Shown: piece after piece, positions 1 through 8,456 of the stretch
How the letters are laid out: each line of letters opens with the position of its first letter
How positions within the stretch are numbered: the stretch's first letter is position 1
Origin: JBCCGE01 sp039029455
GTDB taxonomy: Bacteria > Pseudomonadota > Gammaproteobacteria > Arenicellales > Poriferihabitantaceae
NCBI GenBank assembly: GCA_039029455.1
Contig: JBCCGE010000089.1
Location: forward strand, 1 to 13,350
Direction: 5' to 3'
Length of the DNA: 13,350 bases
Translations under genes and position numbers: made by a program
Notes under the pieces: generated by a model
What the model saw: the letters and a program-made list of their open reading frames with translations, nothing else
The model's database searches: none
Told to the model about the DNA's origin: nothing

Positions 1-1035
1 CAGGAGATTCTGACCGATCCGTCCTATGCCAGTCAGATGGTGACACTGACCTATCCCCACATCGGTAATGTTGGCACAACTGTCGAAGATGAGGAGTCCA
101 GAGATGTATTCTGTGCGGGCCTGATCACCCGACACACGCCCCGCCGTCACAGTAACTGGCGATCTGAACAGTCGCTCCCGGATTACCTGAGAGCACGCAA
201 TGTTGTCGCCATCTCCGGAATTGATACCCGTCAGTTAACCCGTTTGATTCGGACTAAAGGTGCGCAGGCGGGCTGCCTCGTGGCGGGCGACAGTAAAAAT
301 GCACAAGAGGCACTGGCTTTGGCGAATGAATTCCCCGGTCTGGCTGGCATGGATCTGGCAAAAGTGGTCAGTGTCCGTGAAAGTTACCGCTGGCAGGATC
401 GCGAGCAGCACGGTACCTGGAGTCTCGAACAGGGCTATACGTCTCCCGCGGCAGATCGTTTCAAAGTTGTCGCCTACGATTTTGGTATTAAGCACAATAT
501 CCTCAGGCTGCTCTCAAGTCGGGGTTGCGACGTCACCGTGGTTCCCGCGCAGACGCCTGCGGAAACGGTTCTGGAGATGCAGCCGGACGGTGTTTTTCTC
601 TCAAATGGACCCGGTGATCCCGAGCCATGCGATTATGCGATTCAGGCCATACGCAGTGTTTTGAAGACCGGTACTCCGGTGTTTGGGATATGCCTTGGTC
701 ACCAGCTGTTGTCGCTGGCAAGTGGCGGAAACACGCAGAAAATGAAGTTTGGCCACCATGGAGCGAATCATCCGGTACAGGATCTGCGAACCAAAAAAGT
801 ACTGATCACCAGTCAGAATCATGGTTTCACAGTCGATGAGTCGTCACTTCCGGAGAATGTGAAAGTTACGCATCGATCATTGTTTGATCAGACTGTGCAG
901 GGAATAGAGCGAACCGATGTGCCTGCATTTTCATTTCAGGGGCATCCTGAAGCGAGTCCGGGACCCCGAGACATCGGCAGTCTGTTCGACCGCTTTGTAC
1001 ATCTGATGGAAGAGCACTCCGGAGGATCGATCTGA
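1..1035 (+). CDS. carA: Carbamoyl-phosphate synthase small subunit (glutamine amidotransferase), 5' end missing
   Basis: The frame is open from base 1 and reads QEILTDPSYASQMVTLTYPH, which is internal CarA sequence, so the start lies upstream of the window; the ATG at 37 is an internal Met. CarA hydrolyses glutamine and passes ammonia to CarB for carbamoyl phosphate synthesis (pyrimidines, arginine). The class I amidotransferase domain is complete. The nucleophile Cys is in GICLGHQ (Cys codon 691-693), and the His and Glu of the triad are in FQGHPEASPG (codons 943-945 and 949-951), spaced as in E. coli Cys269/His353/Glu355. The stop codon TGA overlaps the carB ATG by one base, which implies one transcript and coupled translation. 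Any upstream regulatory region lies outside the window. Identity is secure. Confidence 0.97.
   Translation, partial: QEILTDPSYASQMVTLTYPHIGNVGTTVEDEESRDVFCAGLITRHTPRRHSNWRSEQSLPDYLRARNVVAISGIDTRQLTRLIRTKGAQAGCLVAGDSKNAQEALALANEFPGLAGMDLAKVVSVRESYRWQDREQHGTWSLEQGYTSPAADRFKVVAYDFGIKHNILRLLSSRGCDVTVVPAQTPAETVLEMQPDGVFLSNGPGDPEPCDYAIQAIRSVLKTGTPVFGICLGHQLLSLASGGNTQKMKFGHHGANHPVQDLRTKKVLITSQNHGFTVDESSLPENVKVTHRSLFDQTVQGIERTDVPAFSFQGHPEASPGPRDIGSLFDRFVHLMEEHSGGSI
1021..1025 (+). promoter_or_regulatory. Ribosome binding site of carB
   Basis: GGAGG lies inside the last codons of carA, 9 bases before the carB ATG at 1035. It is one of the few strong Shine-Dalgarno sequences in the window and fixes the carB start. 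Confidence 0.75.
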
Positions 1036-4000
1036 TGGGTAAACGAACAGACATTTCCTCAATTCTGATCATTGGCGCGGGGCCTATCGTCATCGGGCAG
1101 GCATGTGAGTTTGACTACTCGGGTGTGCAGGCCTGCAAGGCTCTGCGGGAAGAGGGGTATCGGGTGGTTCTGGTGAACTCTAACCCGGCTACCATAATGA
1201 CAGACCCGGGTTTTGCGGATGCGACTTACATCGAGCCCATCACCTGGCAGGTTGTCGAGAAGATCGTTGAGCGTGAGCGCCCTGATGCAATATTACCTAC
1301 AATGGGTGGGCAGACGGCTTTGAATTGTGCTCTTGACCTTAATCGAAACGGCGTATTGCAGAAGTTTGGTGTCGAGATGATTGGTGCAACCAGTACCGCA
1401 ATCGACAAGGCCGAGGACAGGGAATTATTCAGAAAAGCAATGGCTCGAATTGGTCTGGATACGGTTCACGGTGGGATTGCGCACTCCATCCAGGAAGCCC
1501 ACAAGGTGCTGGAGGGAATCGGCTTTCCGGCCATCATTCGGCCATCCTTTACCCTCGGCGGTACCGGGGGCGGAATCGCATACAACCTGGAAGAGTTCAA
1601 TGACATTTGTTTGCGAGGACTTGATGCGTCGCCCACCACCGAACTGCTGATCGAGGAGAGTATTCTGGGATGGAAGGAGTACGAAATGGAGGTTGTCCGG
1701 GACCATGCGGATAACTGCATCATTGTCTGCTCAATCGAAAACTTTGACCCCATGGGTGTGCATACCGGTGACTCCATCACGGTAGCGCCTTCGCAGACGC
1801 TGACCGATAAGGAATATCAGCTGATGCGTGATGCCAGTATTGCTGTATTGCGCGAGATTGGCGTCGATACCGGCGGTTCCAATGTTCAGTTTGCAATTGA
1901 CCCGGATAACGGCCGCATGATCGTTATTGAGATGAATCCGAGGGTTTCGCGATCTTCCGCTCTGGCATCGAAAGCTACAGGTTTTCCCATTGCAAAAGTG
2001 GCGGCAAAACTCGCGGTTGGGTATACGCTCGATGAACTCAAAAATGACATAACGGCGGGAGAGACGCCGGCCTCATTCGAGCCGTCGATCGACTATGTGG
2101 TGACAAAAATACCGCGATTCGATTTTGTGAAGTTTCCCCAGGCGGACGCGAACCTGACCACCCAGATGAAGTCCGTTGGAGAGGTAATGGCGATTGGTCG
2201 AACATTCCAGGAGTCGCTGCAGAAAGCCCTCAGAGGACTGGAAATCGGATCGGACGGGCTGGATCCTGTAAAACTCGAGACTGACGACAAGATTGCTGAT
2301 GTACTAACCGCTCGACTCAGACGACCGACCGCCGAGCGCATTTGGTACATCGCTGAGGCGATGCGCTTTGGAATGTCAGTCGAACAAATCTTCGATATTT
2401 GCAAGATCGATTACTGGTTTCTGGCTGAGATCGAAGAACTTGTGAGCACTGAGTCTGATATCGCGAAATCGGCTCTGAGCGACGTGGGTCTGGAAACAAT
2501 GAGACGGTGGAAACAAATGGGGTTTTCCGATCGTCGTCTTTCTGCCTTGATGCAGGAAAGCGAAGAAACCGTTCGCAAGCGACGTTACGAACTCGGTGTG
2601 CACGCGGTCTACAAACGGGTGGATTCGTGTGCGGCGGAGTTTGATACATCAACGGCTTACCTTTACTCGTGTTACGACAACGAGTGCGAATCCGCACCCT
2701 CCGACAAGGAAAAAATTGTCGTACTGGGCGGTGGGCCCAATCGAATCGGACAGGGAATTGAGTTTGACTATTGTTGCGTTCACGCGTCTATGGCGCTCCG
2801 TGAACAGGGATTTGAAACCATCATGGTGAACTGCAATCCCGAGACAGTCTCAACCGACTACGACACGTCTGACCGTCTCTATTTTGAGCCACTGACCCTT
2901 GAAGATGTGCTTGAGATCGTGCGTGTAGAAAAACCGCGCGGAGTAATTGTTCAGTACGGCGGTCAGACTCCACTCAAGCTGGCGCGTGAACTTGCGGCAA
3001 ACGGCGTTCCGATCATCGGTACCTCACCGGAGTCTATTCACCAGGCAGAAGACCGCGAGTTTTTTCAGAAACTGCTTGAAAAGCTCGGTCTTAAGCAGCC
3101 ACCCAATCGCACAGCGATGGAGGTCGGGGACGCTTTAACTCTTGCGGAAGAAATTGGCTATCCGCTTGTGGTGAGGCCGTCCTATGTTCTGGGTGGGCGC
3201 GCAATGGAAATTGTTCACGGCGCCGGTGATCTGCGGGAGTATATGAATTCGGCCGTTCGTGTCTCATTCGATTCGCCGGTTTTACTTGATCGATTCCTCA
3301 ATGATGCGACCGAAGTGGACGTCGATGCCATTTGTGACGGCGAGCAGGTCATCGTTGGAGGGGTCATGGAGCATATCGAGGAGGCCGGGGTGCACTCCGG
3401 CGATTCCGCCTGCTCATTGCCACCGTTCAGTTTAACTGTAGAAATGCAGGGAGAATTGAAGCGCCAGACCTGTGATATGGCTAAGGCGCTCAATGTCGTT
3501 GGACTGATGAACGTTCAGTTTGCGGTTAAAGGAGAGGATATTTATGTTCTGGAAGTCAATCCGCGTGCGTCTCGTACCGTGCCGTTTGTGTCTAAGGCCA
3601 TTGGCCGTCCGCTGGCAAAGATTGCTGCTCTTTGCATGGCGGGTATTTCACTTCGCGATCAGGGCATGGACGACGAGTTCACGCCGACTTTTTATTCAGT
3701 GAAAGAGGCTGTATTCCCTTTTGTTAAGTTCCCAGGAGTGGACACCGTACTTGGTCCGGAAATGAAAAGCACCGGTGAAGTTATGGGGGTTGGAAATTCT
3801 TTTGGCGAAGCTTTCGACAAGGCTGTCAGGGCCTCGGGTTACGATGTGCCTAAAACAGGCAATCTCTTTATAAGCCTGCGCAAAGAAGATCAGGATACGG
3901 GTGTTGAATTGGCGCGGTATTTTAGTGACAACGGTTTCCGTTTATTTGCCACAGAAGGTACCGCTGCCCGAATTCGCAGCGCGGGAATGGAGGTTAAACA

Positions 4001-4256
4001 GGTGAACAAAGTGAAAGAGGGACGACCTCACGTGGTGGACATGATCAAGAATGGAGAGTTTGATATGGTCTTTAACACCACCGCCGGAAAGCAAAGTCTG
4101 AAAGATTCCTATACAATTCGAAGAGAATCGCTAATGAACAAGGTCACGCATTTCACCACCTTGGCTGCGGCCAAAGCGACAATGGTTGCGCACGGTTCAA
4201 GTAGTGAGATTTCAATCAACAAGCTTCAGTCCCTGCATCGCAAATCAAAGACCTGA
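1035..4256 (+). CDS. carB: Carbamoyl-phosphate synthase large subunit
   Basis: CarB makes carbamoyl phosphate from bicarbonate, ammonia and two ATP, working with CarA in the cytoplasm. At 1073 residues it has the same length as E. coli CarB. The two homologous synthetase halves are visible: the first opens with IIGAGPIVIGQACEFDYSG near the N-terminus, the second with VVLGGGPNRIGQGIEFDY from about residue 560. Each contains an ATP-grasp domain (for example EMNPRVSRSSALASKATG in the first and EVNPRASRTVPFVSKAIG in the second). The oligomerisation region lies between them, and a C-terminal MGS-like allosteric domain starts near residue 941 (NKVKEGRPH, NTTAGK, then IRR). In E. coli this last domain binds UMP, IMP and ornithine. 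The start is set by GGAGG 9 bases upstream and the TGATG junction with carA. The gene looks intact, with nothing unusual. Confidence 0.98.
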   Translation: MGKRTDISSILIIGAGPIVIGQACEFDYSGVQACKALREEGYRVVLVNSNPATIMTDPGFADATYIEPITWQVVEKIVERERPDAILPTMGGQTALNCALDLNRNGVLQKFGVEMIGATSTAIDKAEDRELFRKAMARIGLDTVHGGIAHSIQEAHKVLEGIGFPAIIRPSFTLGGTGGGIAYNLEEFNDICLRGLDASPTTELLIEESILGWKEYEMEVVRDHADNCIIVCSIENFDPMGVHTGDSITVAPSQTLTDKEYQLMRDASIAVLREIGVDTGGSNVQFAIDPDNGRMIVIEMNPRVSRSSALASKATGFPIAKVAAKLAVGYTLDELKNDITAGETPASFEPSIDYVVTKIPRFDFVKFPQADANLTTQMKSVGEVMAIGRTFQESLQKALRGLEIGSDGLDPVKLETDDKIADVLTARLRRPTAERIWYIAEAMRFGMSVEQIFDICKIDYWFLAEIEELVSTESDIAKSALSDVGLETMRRWKQMGFSDRRLSALMQESEETVRKRRYELGVHAVYKRVDSCAAEFDTSTAYLYSCYDNECESAPSDKEKIVVLGGGPNRIGQGIEFDYCCVHASMALREQGFETIMVNCNPETVSTDYDTSDRLYFEPLTLEDVLEIVRVEKPRGVIVQYGGQTPLKLARELAANGVPIIGTSPESIHQAEDREFFQKLLEKLGLKQPPNRTAMEVGDALTLAEEIGYPLVVRPSYVLGGRAMEIVHGAGDLREYMNSAVRVSFDSPVLLDRFLNDATEVDVDAICDGEQVIVGGVMEHIEEAGVHSGDSACSLPPFSLTVEMQGELKRQTCDMAKALNVVGLMNVQFAVKGEDIYVLEVNPRASRTVPFVSKAIGRPLAKIAALCMAGISLRDQGMDDEFTPTFYSVKEAVFPFVKFPGVDTVLGPEMKSTGEVMGVGNSFGEAFDKAVRASGYDVPKTGNLFISLRKEDQDTGVELARYFSDNGFRLFATEGTAARIRSAGMEVKQVNKVKEGRPHVVDMIKNGEFDMVFNTTAGKQSLKDSYTIRRESLMNKVTHFTTLAAAKATMVAHGSSSEISINKLQSLHRKSKT

Positions 4257-4304
4257 GAGTCCAAAGGATTTGTCAGTCTGCAGGGATGTAGTCGACAGAT
4301 CGTT

Positions 4305-4787
4305 ATGAATGCCGAAAGAATAATACTGACCAGTCGCGGTGCTGAAGAGCTGCGCGCCGAGTTAAAAAAACTCAAAAGCGAAGATCGACCGAAAGTGATC
4401 GAGGCGATCGCAGAGGCCCGAGCACATGGTGATTTGTCGGAAAATGCTGAATACGATGCGGCAAAGGAACAGCAGGGTTTTATTGAAGGGCGAATTAAAG
4501 AGCTTGAATCCAGTCTATCTGTTGCCGAGGTTATCGATCCGTCATCCATTGGCGCAAATGGCAAGGTTGTTTTTGGTGCGACCATAGAATTGTATGATGA
4601 CAACAAGGACAGCGAGGTTACTTACCAGTTAGTGGGTAATCTTGAGGCCGATCTGGATAAGGGTCGGATATCAATCTCATCTCCAATTGGGCGCGCTCTG
4701 ATTGGAAAGTCCGAAGGTGATGAGGTTGAAGTCGATGCGCCCGATGGCAAGAGATTGTTCGAGATACTCGCTGTCACTTACTCCTGA
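4305..4787 (+). CDS. greA: Transcription elongation factor GreA
   Basis: GreA enters the secondary channel of RNA polymerase and stimulates cleavage of backtracked transcripts. The product has 160 residues, against 158 in E. coli. The N-terminal coiled-coil hairpin covers roughly residues 1-77. Its acidic tip is in HGDLSENAEYDAA, with D43 and E46 matching the Mg-coordinating D41 and E44 of E. coli. It continues into EQQGFIEGRIKELE. A C-terminal FKBP-like domain follows (SPIGRALIGKSEGDEVEV, residues about 82-160). It lies 48 bases after carB, the usual carA-carB-greA order in pseudomonads and relatives. No strong ribosome binding site precedes the ATG at 4305, and I see no clear promoter in the short gap, so it may be co-transcribed with carB. 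Confidence 0.97.
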   Translation: MNAERIILTSRGAEELRAELKKLKSEDRPKVIEAIAEARAHGDLSENAEYDAAKEQQGFIEGRIKELESSLSVAEVIDPSSIGANGKVVFGATIELYDDNKDSEVTYQLVGNLEADLDKGRISISSPIGRALIGKSEGDEVEVDAPDGKRLFEILAVTYS

Positions 4788-4812
4788 ATCGGTCTGCGGC
4801 CCGCGCGATTCA
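4785..4812 (+). terminator. Hairpin after greA, possible weak terminator
   Basis: TGAATCG (4785-4791, including the greA stop) is repeated inverted as CGATTCA (4806-4812), with a G+C-rich inner region that can pair further (GCG with CGC). Only a broken T stretch (TCTTT) follows, so termination would be partial at best. It lies just before the transporter gene that starts at 4841. Confidence 0.3.
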
Positions 4813-4840
4813 TCTTTCCACATCGAAGACCATCTCAGAC

Positions 4841-5734
4841 ATGTCTTTTTCGCATGTTTTGATGGCGATTGCTGTAGCAGTGATCTGGGGCATGGGCTTC
4901 ATTGTCGCAAAGTCTGCGATTAGTCACTTTCCGCCAATTTTTCTCATGGCTCTTCGCTTCACGCTGACGGCGTTGTGCCTGATCTGGTTTTTCCGGCCAC
5001 CGTTTGCACTGTTAAAGCAGTTGTTCTGGCTGGCGTTGATTGGATCGACCATTCAATATAGTCTGACATTTAACGGTGTTGCGGGTATCGACGCGTCGAC
5101 AGCGGCTCTGGTCGTTCAACTCGAAGTGCCGTTTGGTCTGTTAACGGCGTGGATTCTGTTGGGCGATCGTATTACCTTACAGCAAAGTGTGGGTATTGCA
5201 CTTGCGTTCGTAGGCACGATCATTATTGTCGGCGAGCCTAAACTCCAGGGAAAGATGATCTATGTGGTGATGGTCATTGGCGGCGCGTTGACCTGGGCAA
5301 TTGCTCAGGTGATGATAAAAAAACTGGGAGTGCAGGGTGGGTTTGTCCTGATCGCCTGGCTTGCCGCTCTGGCTTCTCCGCAACTTTTTGTTGCATCGTG
5401 GATTTTCGAGAAAGATCAGATCGAAGCACTGGTTTCCGCACCTGTTTCGATCTGGCTGGGAGTTGTCTATCTGGGGCTGGTGATGACTGCTCTGGCATAT
5501 GCAATGTGGTACTACCTCCTTGGGCTTTACGATGTAAATCGGGTGATGCCGTTTTTGCTTTTGCTGCCGTTATCAGCCGTTTTGGGAGGGGTTGTTTTTC
5601 TGGACGAGACGCTGACGAGGGATATTCTGGTGGGCGGTGCGCTTTCAATAGTTGGGGTGGGGTTAATTACAATTCGCTTTGACGAAATTCTGAATCCATT
5701 AAAATCAGGTCGGACCCGGGATGGATCATCATGA
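4841..5734 (+). CDS. EamA-family (drug/metabolite transporter) inner-membrane protein
   Basis: This 297-residue, very hydrophobic protein has about ten predicted helices in two EamA repeats (about residues 5-128 and 140-275). The first repeat opens with the familiar WGMGFIVAKSAISHFPP and LRFTLTALCLIWFF. The second ends with LLGLYDVNRVMPF, LLLPLSAVLGG and FLDETLT. These segments resemble E. coli EamA (YdeD), an exporter of O-acetylserine and cysteine, but the DMT superfamily is broad and the substrate cannot be set from sequence. The chosen ATG at 4841 places the first helix right after a short N-terminus; no clear ribosome binding site precedes it. Its stop overlaps the next start by four bases (ATGA), so the two transporters are probably translated together. 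The C-terminal tail is short and charged. Confidence 0.88.
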   Translation: MSFSHVLMAIAVAVIWGMGFIVAKSAISHFPPIFLMALRFTLTALCLIWFFRPPFALLKQLFWLALIGSTIQYSLTFNGVAGIDASTAALVVQLEVPFGLLTAWILLGDRITLQQSVGIALAFVGTIIIVGEPKLQGKMIYVVMVIGGALTWAIAQVMIKKLGVQGGFVLIAWLAALASPQLFVASWIFEKDQIEALVSAPVSIWLGVVYLGLVMTALAYAMWYYLLGLYDVNRVMPFLLLLPLSAVLGGVVFLDETLTRDILVGGALSIVGVGLITIRFDEILNPLKSGRTRDGSS

Positions 5735-7506
5735 CCTCTGATCAAATTACTCTTTTTTCTCTGCTGGCTGTTGTGTTTGGACTGCTGATATGGGGCCGTA
5801 TTCGTTATGACCTGATTGCGTTTTCGGCATTGGTTGCGGCGATTGTTATCGGCGTGGTTCCCGAAGAGCAGGCGTTTGACGGGTTTGGTCACCACGCGAC
5901 AGTGATAATCGCGCTTGTTCTTATCGTCAGTCGCGGTTTGTCCAACAGCGGTGCTATTGAACTGATTGCGAAATATGTCATCGACGCGGGACGGTCATTG
6001 TTCATGCACATCAGCATAATGTCCGGTGTTGCGGCAGCCTTATCGGCGATAATGAACAATGTCGCTGCGCTGGCATTGCTGATGCCAATTGATATTCAAG
6101 CTGCGGCAAAGGCAAAACGCAGCCCCGCCCTCAGTCTGATGCCGTTATCGTTTGCTTCGATTCTGGGTGGGCTGATTACTATGATTGGTACACCTCCAAA
6201 TATTATTATCGCGGCTTTTCGCGGTGAGGCTCTCGGCGAGCCCTTTGGGATGTTTGATTTCTCGCCCGTTGGAATAGTTGCCGCTGTTGCCGGGGTTCTT
6301 TTTATCGCGCTGGTGGGCTGGCGACTTATTCCGGTCAGTCGCGGGGATCAGGGTGCCGGTAAAAAGCTGTTTGAGATTCAGGAATACGTCGCGGAAGTTC
6401 GCGTTGGTGAGAAGTCATCAGTGATTGACCGCAAAATTCGTGACCTTGACGATGAAGTCGAAGACCTGGATGTGGCTGTTATCGGACTGATTCGTCGCGG
6501 CAAACGTTTTCCGGGTCACGCGCGTCGTGAAGTGATCAGAAAGGGCGATCTTCTGGTTATTGAGGCTAATGCAGATGCAATAGATGCTTTTGTTGGTGCA
6601 TTCGGACTTGAATATGTCGGGGCGGAAAAACATGAGGGTCTTATTGGTGAAGACCTCTCACTGATTGAAGTTGTGGTCCCAGAGAACGCTCGCATTGACG
6701 GTCGGACGGCGCTGAGTCTGAAACTGTTGTATCGGCACGGTGTGACACTTCTGGGGGTATCTCGTCAGGGCAAGGCTTTTCGCGATCGTGTTCGAAAGCT
6801 GACCATCAGGGCGGGCGACGTATTACTGCTGCTGGGTCCGACTGAGCGGCTTTCGGATGTGGCGATCTGGCTGGGCGGTCTGCCGCTTCAGGAAAGAGAT
6901 TTGCAGATTATCCAACGTAACAAGGCATGGATTGCAGTCGGGAGCTTTACTCTGGCTATTCTGGCGGCCAGTTTCGGACTACTGCACCTGCCGGCTGCAT
7001 TGGCAATTGTCTGCATAGTCATGGTCGGCTTCAATATCGTGCCGATTCGGGAAATCTACACCTCAATAGAATGGCCGGTTATTGTGCTTTTAGGATCGAT
7101 GATTCCCATCGGCAGTGCGCTGGAATCCTCGGGTGGGACTGCGCTCATCGCCGACGCTATCGTGCAGCTTTCCCAGGGCTACGGTCCGCTCATCGTGCTG
7201 ACGATATTGATGGTGGTGACGATGACGTTGTCGGATGTGCTGAACAACACCGCAACAACGGTAATCGCCGCCCCAATTGCAATTGATATTGCCAACCGAT
7301 TAGGGGTCAGTCCGGACCCTTTCCTGATGGCGGTCGCAGTTGCTGCATCCTGCGCTTTCCTGACACCGATCGGACACAAGAACAATACGCTGATAATGGG
7401 TCCTGGCGGCTATAAATTTGGCGACTACTGGCGGATGGGGCTTCCGCTTGAAGTTCTGGTCATCGCTGTCAGTATTCCAATGATCGTGCTGGTGTGGCCG
7501 TTTTAA
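5731..7506 (+). CDS. SLC13/DASS-family permease with two RCK_C (TrkA-C) domains
   Basis: This 591-residue inner-membrane protein belongs to the SLC13-like group that includes bacterial YfbS-type and algal SAC1/SLT-type proteins, mostly sodium-coupled carriers of sulfate or dicarboxylates. The N-terminal membrane half carries MNNVAAL (residues 108-114) and TMIGTPPNIII (about 150-160). Two soluble RCK_C domains follow (about 220-295 and 310-381); each has the pattern of a strand, a short basic loop, then KGDLLVIEA or AGDVLLLLG. The C-terminal membrane half carries NNTATT (505-510) and TPIGHKNNTLIMGPGGY (from 545). The paired substrate-loop motifs at 151-157 and 505-552 are typical of the family. 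RCK_C domains are thought to bind small ligands and control transport. The start overlaps the upstream eamA-like stop (ATGA). The substrate is unknown; sulfate or another anion is a guess. Confidence 0.88.
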   Translation: MTSDQITLFSLLAVVFGLLIWGRIRYDLIAFSALVAAIVIGVVPEEQAFDGFGHHATVIIALVLIVSRGLSNSGAIELIAKYVIDAGRSLFMHISIMSGVAAALSAIMNNVAALALLMPIDIQAAAKAKRSPALSLMPLSFASILGGLITMIGTPPNIIIAAFRGEALGEPFGMFDFSPVGIVAAVAGVLFIALVGWRLIPVSRGDQGAGKKLFEIQEYVAEVRVGEKSSVIDRKIRDLDDEVEDLDVAVIGLIRRGKRFPGHARREVIRKGDLLVIEANADAIDAFVGAFGLEYVGAEKHEGLIGEDLSLIEVVVPENARIDGRTALSLKLLYRHGVTLLGVSRQGKAFRDRVRKLTIRAGDVLLLLGPTERLSDVAIWLGGLPLQERDLQIIQRNKAWIAVGSFTLAILAASFGLLHLPAALAIVCIVMVGFNIVPIREIYTSIEWPVIVLLGSMIPIGSALESSGGTALIADAIVQLSQGYGPLIVLTILMVVTMTLSDVLNNTATTVIAAPIAIDIANRLGVSPDPFLMAVAVAASCAFLTPIGHKNNTLIMGPGGYKFGDYWRMGLPLEVLVIAVSIPMIVLVWPF

Positions 7507-7529
7507 TCGAATAAGCGGTTTTGCGTCAG

Positions 7530-8414
7530 TCAGTCTGACCGTCGGACTCTGTCCGAAAGAATCATCGCGTTTCCCGCTATTGCAAGTGTGATGCCCAGTA
7601 AGGCAGTGGCTGAAATAACGTAGTCCTCCAGCCAAACAGAGAGCGCGAGTCCGATGATCGGGAACAATACCGTCGCATATCCCGCTTTGCCCGCTCCCAG
7701 CCGCCCAACCAGTGTCAGGAAGAATGAAAATGCCAGCACTGACGCAAACAGTGACAGGAATACCAGTGAGCCGACAAAATCAGGCGTCAGCGGAAAACGG
7801 AACGGAACATCTCGAAATAGAATCCACATCAGCATGAACGCGGCACCGTACAACATGCCGTAGGTATTGGCCTGGATAATTGGCAGTCCGGCACGTTGTG
7901 ATAGCCCGGAGGAAATCATCCCCAGCGACGCAAACAGAGTACCAACGAGGGCATACAGAACCCCCCTTAGAGCGATTGACTCGTTCTCGGCAAGCATCGC
8001 ATCCGGAACAAAAATAATGGCCAGTCCGATTATTCCTGTAAGTGCGCCGAAAATCATTCGCAGACTCAAACGATCGTGCAGCAACCATTTGCCCAAAATC
8101 ATGTTGAAAACAACCACGCTGCTGAAAATTACAGACACGATCCCTGTTGCCATAAAATCTGCAGCCAGATAGATAAAGAGAAAATTGAGATTGAATAAAA
8201 ATATTCCCAGTACTGCAAATCGTATGTGATGCAAAATCGAAAACTTCATCGCCTTTCGCCGGACAATACAGAACACCAGAAGAATAAGCGTGGCCAGTGC
8301 AAAACGATAAAAAATCGAAGTTTCCGGTTCAACGGCCGGTACCTGAAGTCGGATCGCATAGAATGACGACCCCCAGATCAGGATCGTTGCGATGTACAAA
8401 GTCGCATTACTCAC
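7530..8414 (-). CDS. EamA/DMT-family transporter, GTG start
   Basis: This 294-residue membrane protein has about ten helices in two EamA repeats (about residues 4-133 and 148-288). The first repeat has LIWGSSFYAIR and YRFALATLILLVF; the second has LVGRLGAGKAGYATVLFPI and the typical closing segment WLEDYVISATALLG. It is only loosely similar to the plus-strand EamA protein at 4841-5734, so the two do not look like a recent duplication. The start is GTG (8412-8414). No ATG is available upstream in frame before the ppk2 stop codon, and the first helix begins within a few residues of this GTG. No clear ribosome binding site is visible. It follows ppk2 by 42 bases on the same strand, suggesting one transcript. 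It converges on the SLC13 gene with a 23-base gap. Substrate unknown. Confidence 0.87.
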   Translation of the reverse strand: MSNATLYIATILIWGSSFYAIRLQVPAVEPETSIFYRFALATLILLVFCIVRRKAMKFSILHHIRFAVLGIFLFNLNFLFIYLAADFMATGIVSVIFSSVVVFNMILGKWLLHDRLSLRMIFGALTGIIGLAIIFVPDAMLAENESIALRGVLYALVGTLFASLGMISSGLSQRAGLPIIQANTYGMLYGAAFMLMWILFRDVPFRFPLTPDFVGSLVFLSLFASVLAFSFFLTLVGRLGAGKAGYATVLFPIIGLALSVWLEDYVISATALLGITLAIAGNAMILSDRVRRSD

Positions 8415-8456
8415 GTCTAATGCAAGAAAGTCAGCGCCGTGTCTGATGCTTTTGTA

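Noticed and set aside
2317..2697. 126-codon open frame on the minus strand inside carB
   Set aside because: It lies antisense to well-conserved CarB sequence, its product is rich in Arg, Pro and Ser with no recognisable domain, and it has no start context.
4361..4375. Run of seven A in greA within GAGTT...AACTC, considered as a programmed frameshift site
   Set aside because: The zero frame reads TTA AAA AAA CTC, which does not fit a -1 slippery heptamer, and GreA is full length and colinear with its family.
7542..7556. Perfect six-base inverted repeat TCGGAC/GTCCGA considered as a terminator of the convergent pair
   Set aside because: It is within the coding end of the minus-strand transporter and no T tract follows on either strand.
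4841..8414. The two EamA transporters considered as a duplicated pair flanking the SLC13 gene
   Set aside because: Apart from general family motifs, the proteins differ along their length and are in opposite orientation, so recent duplication is not supported.
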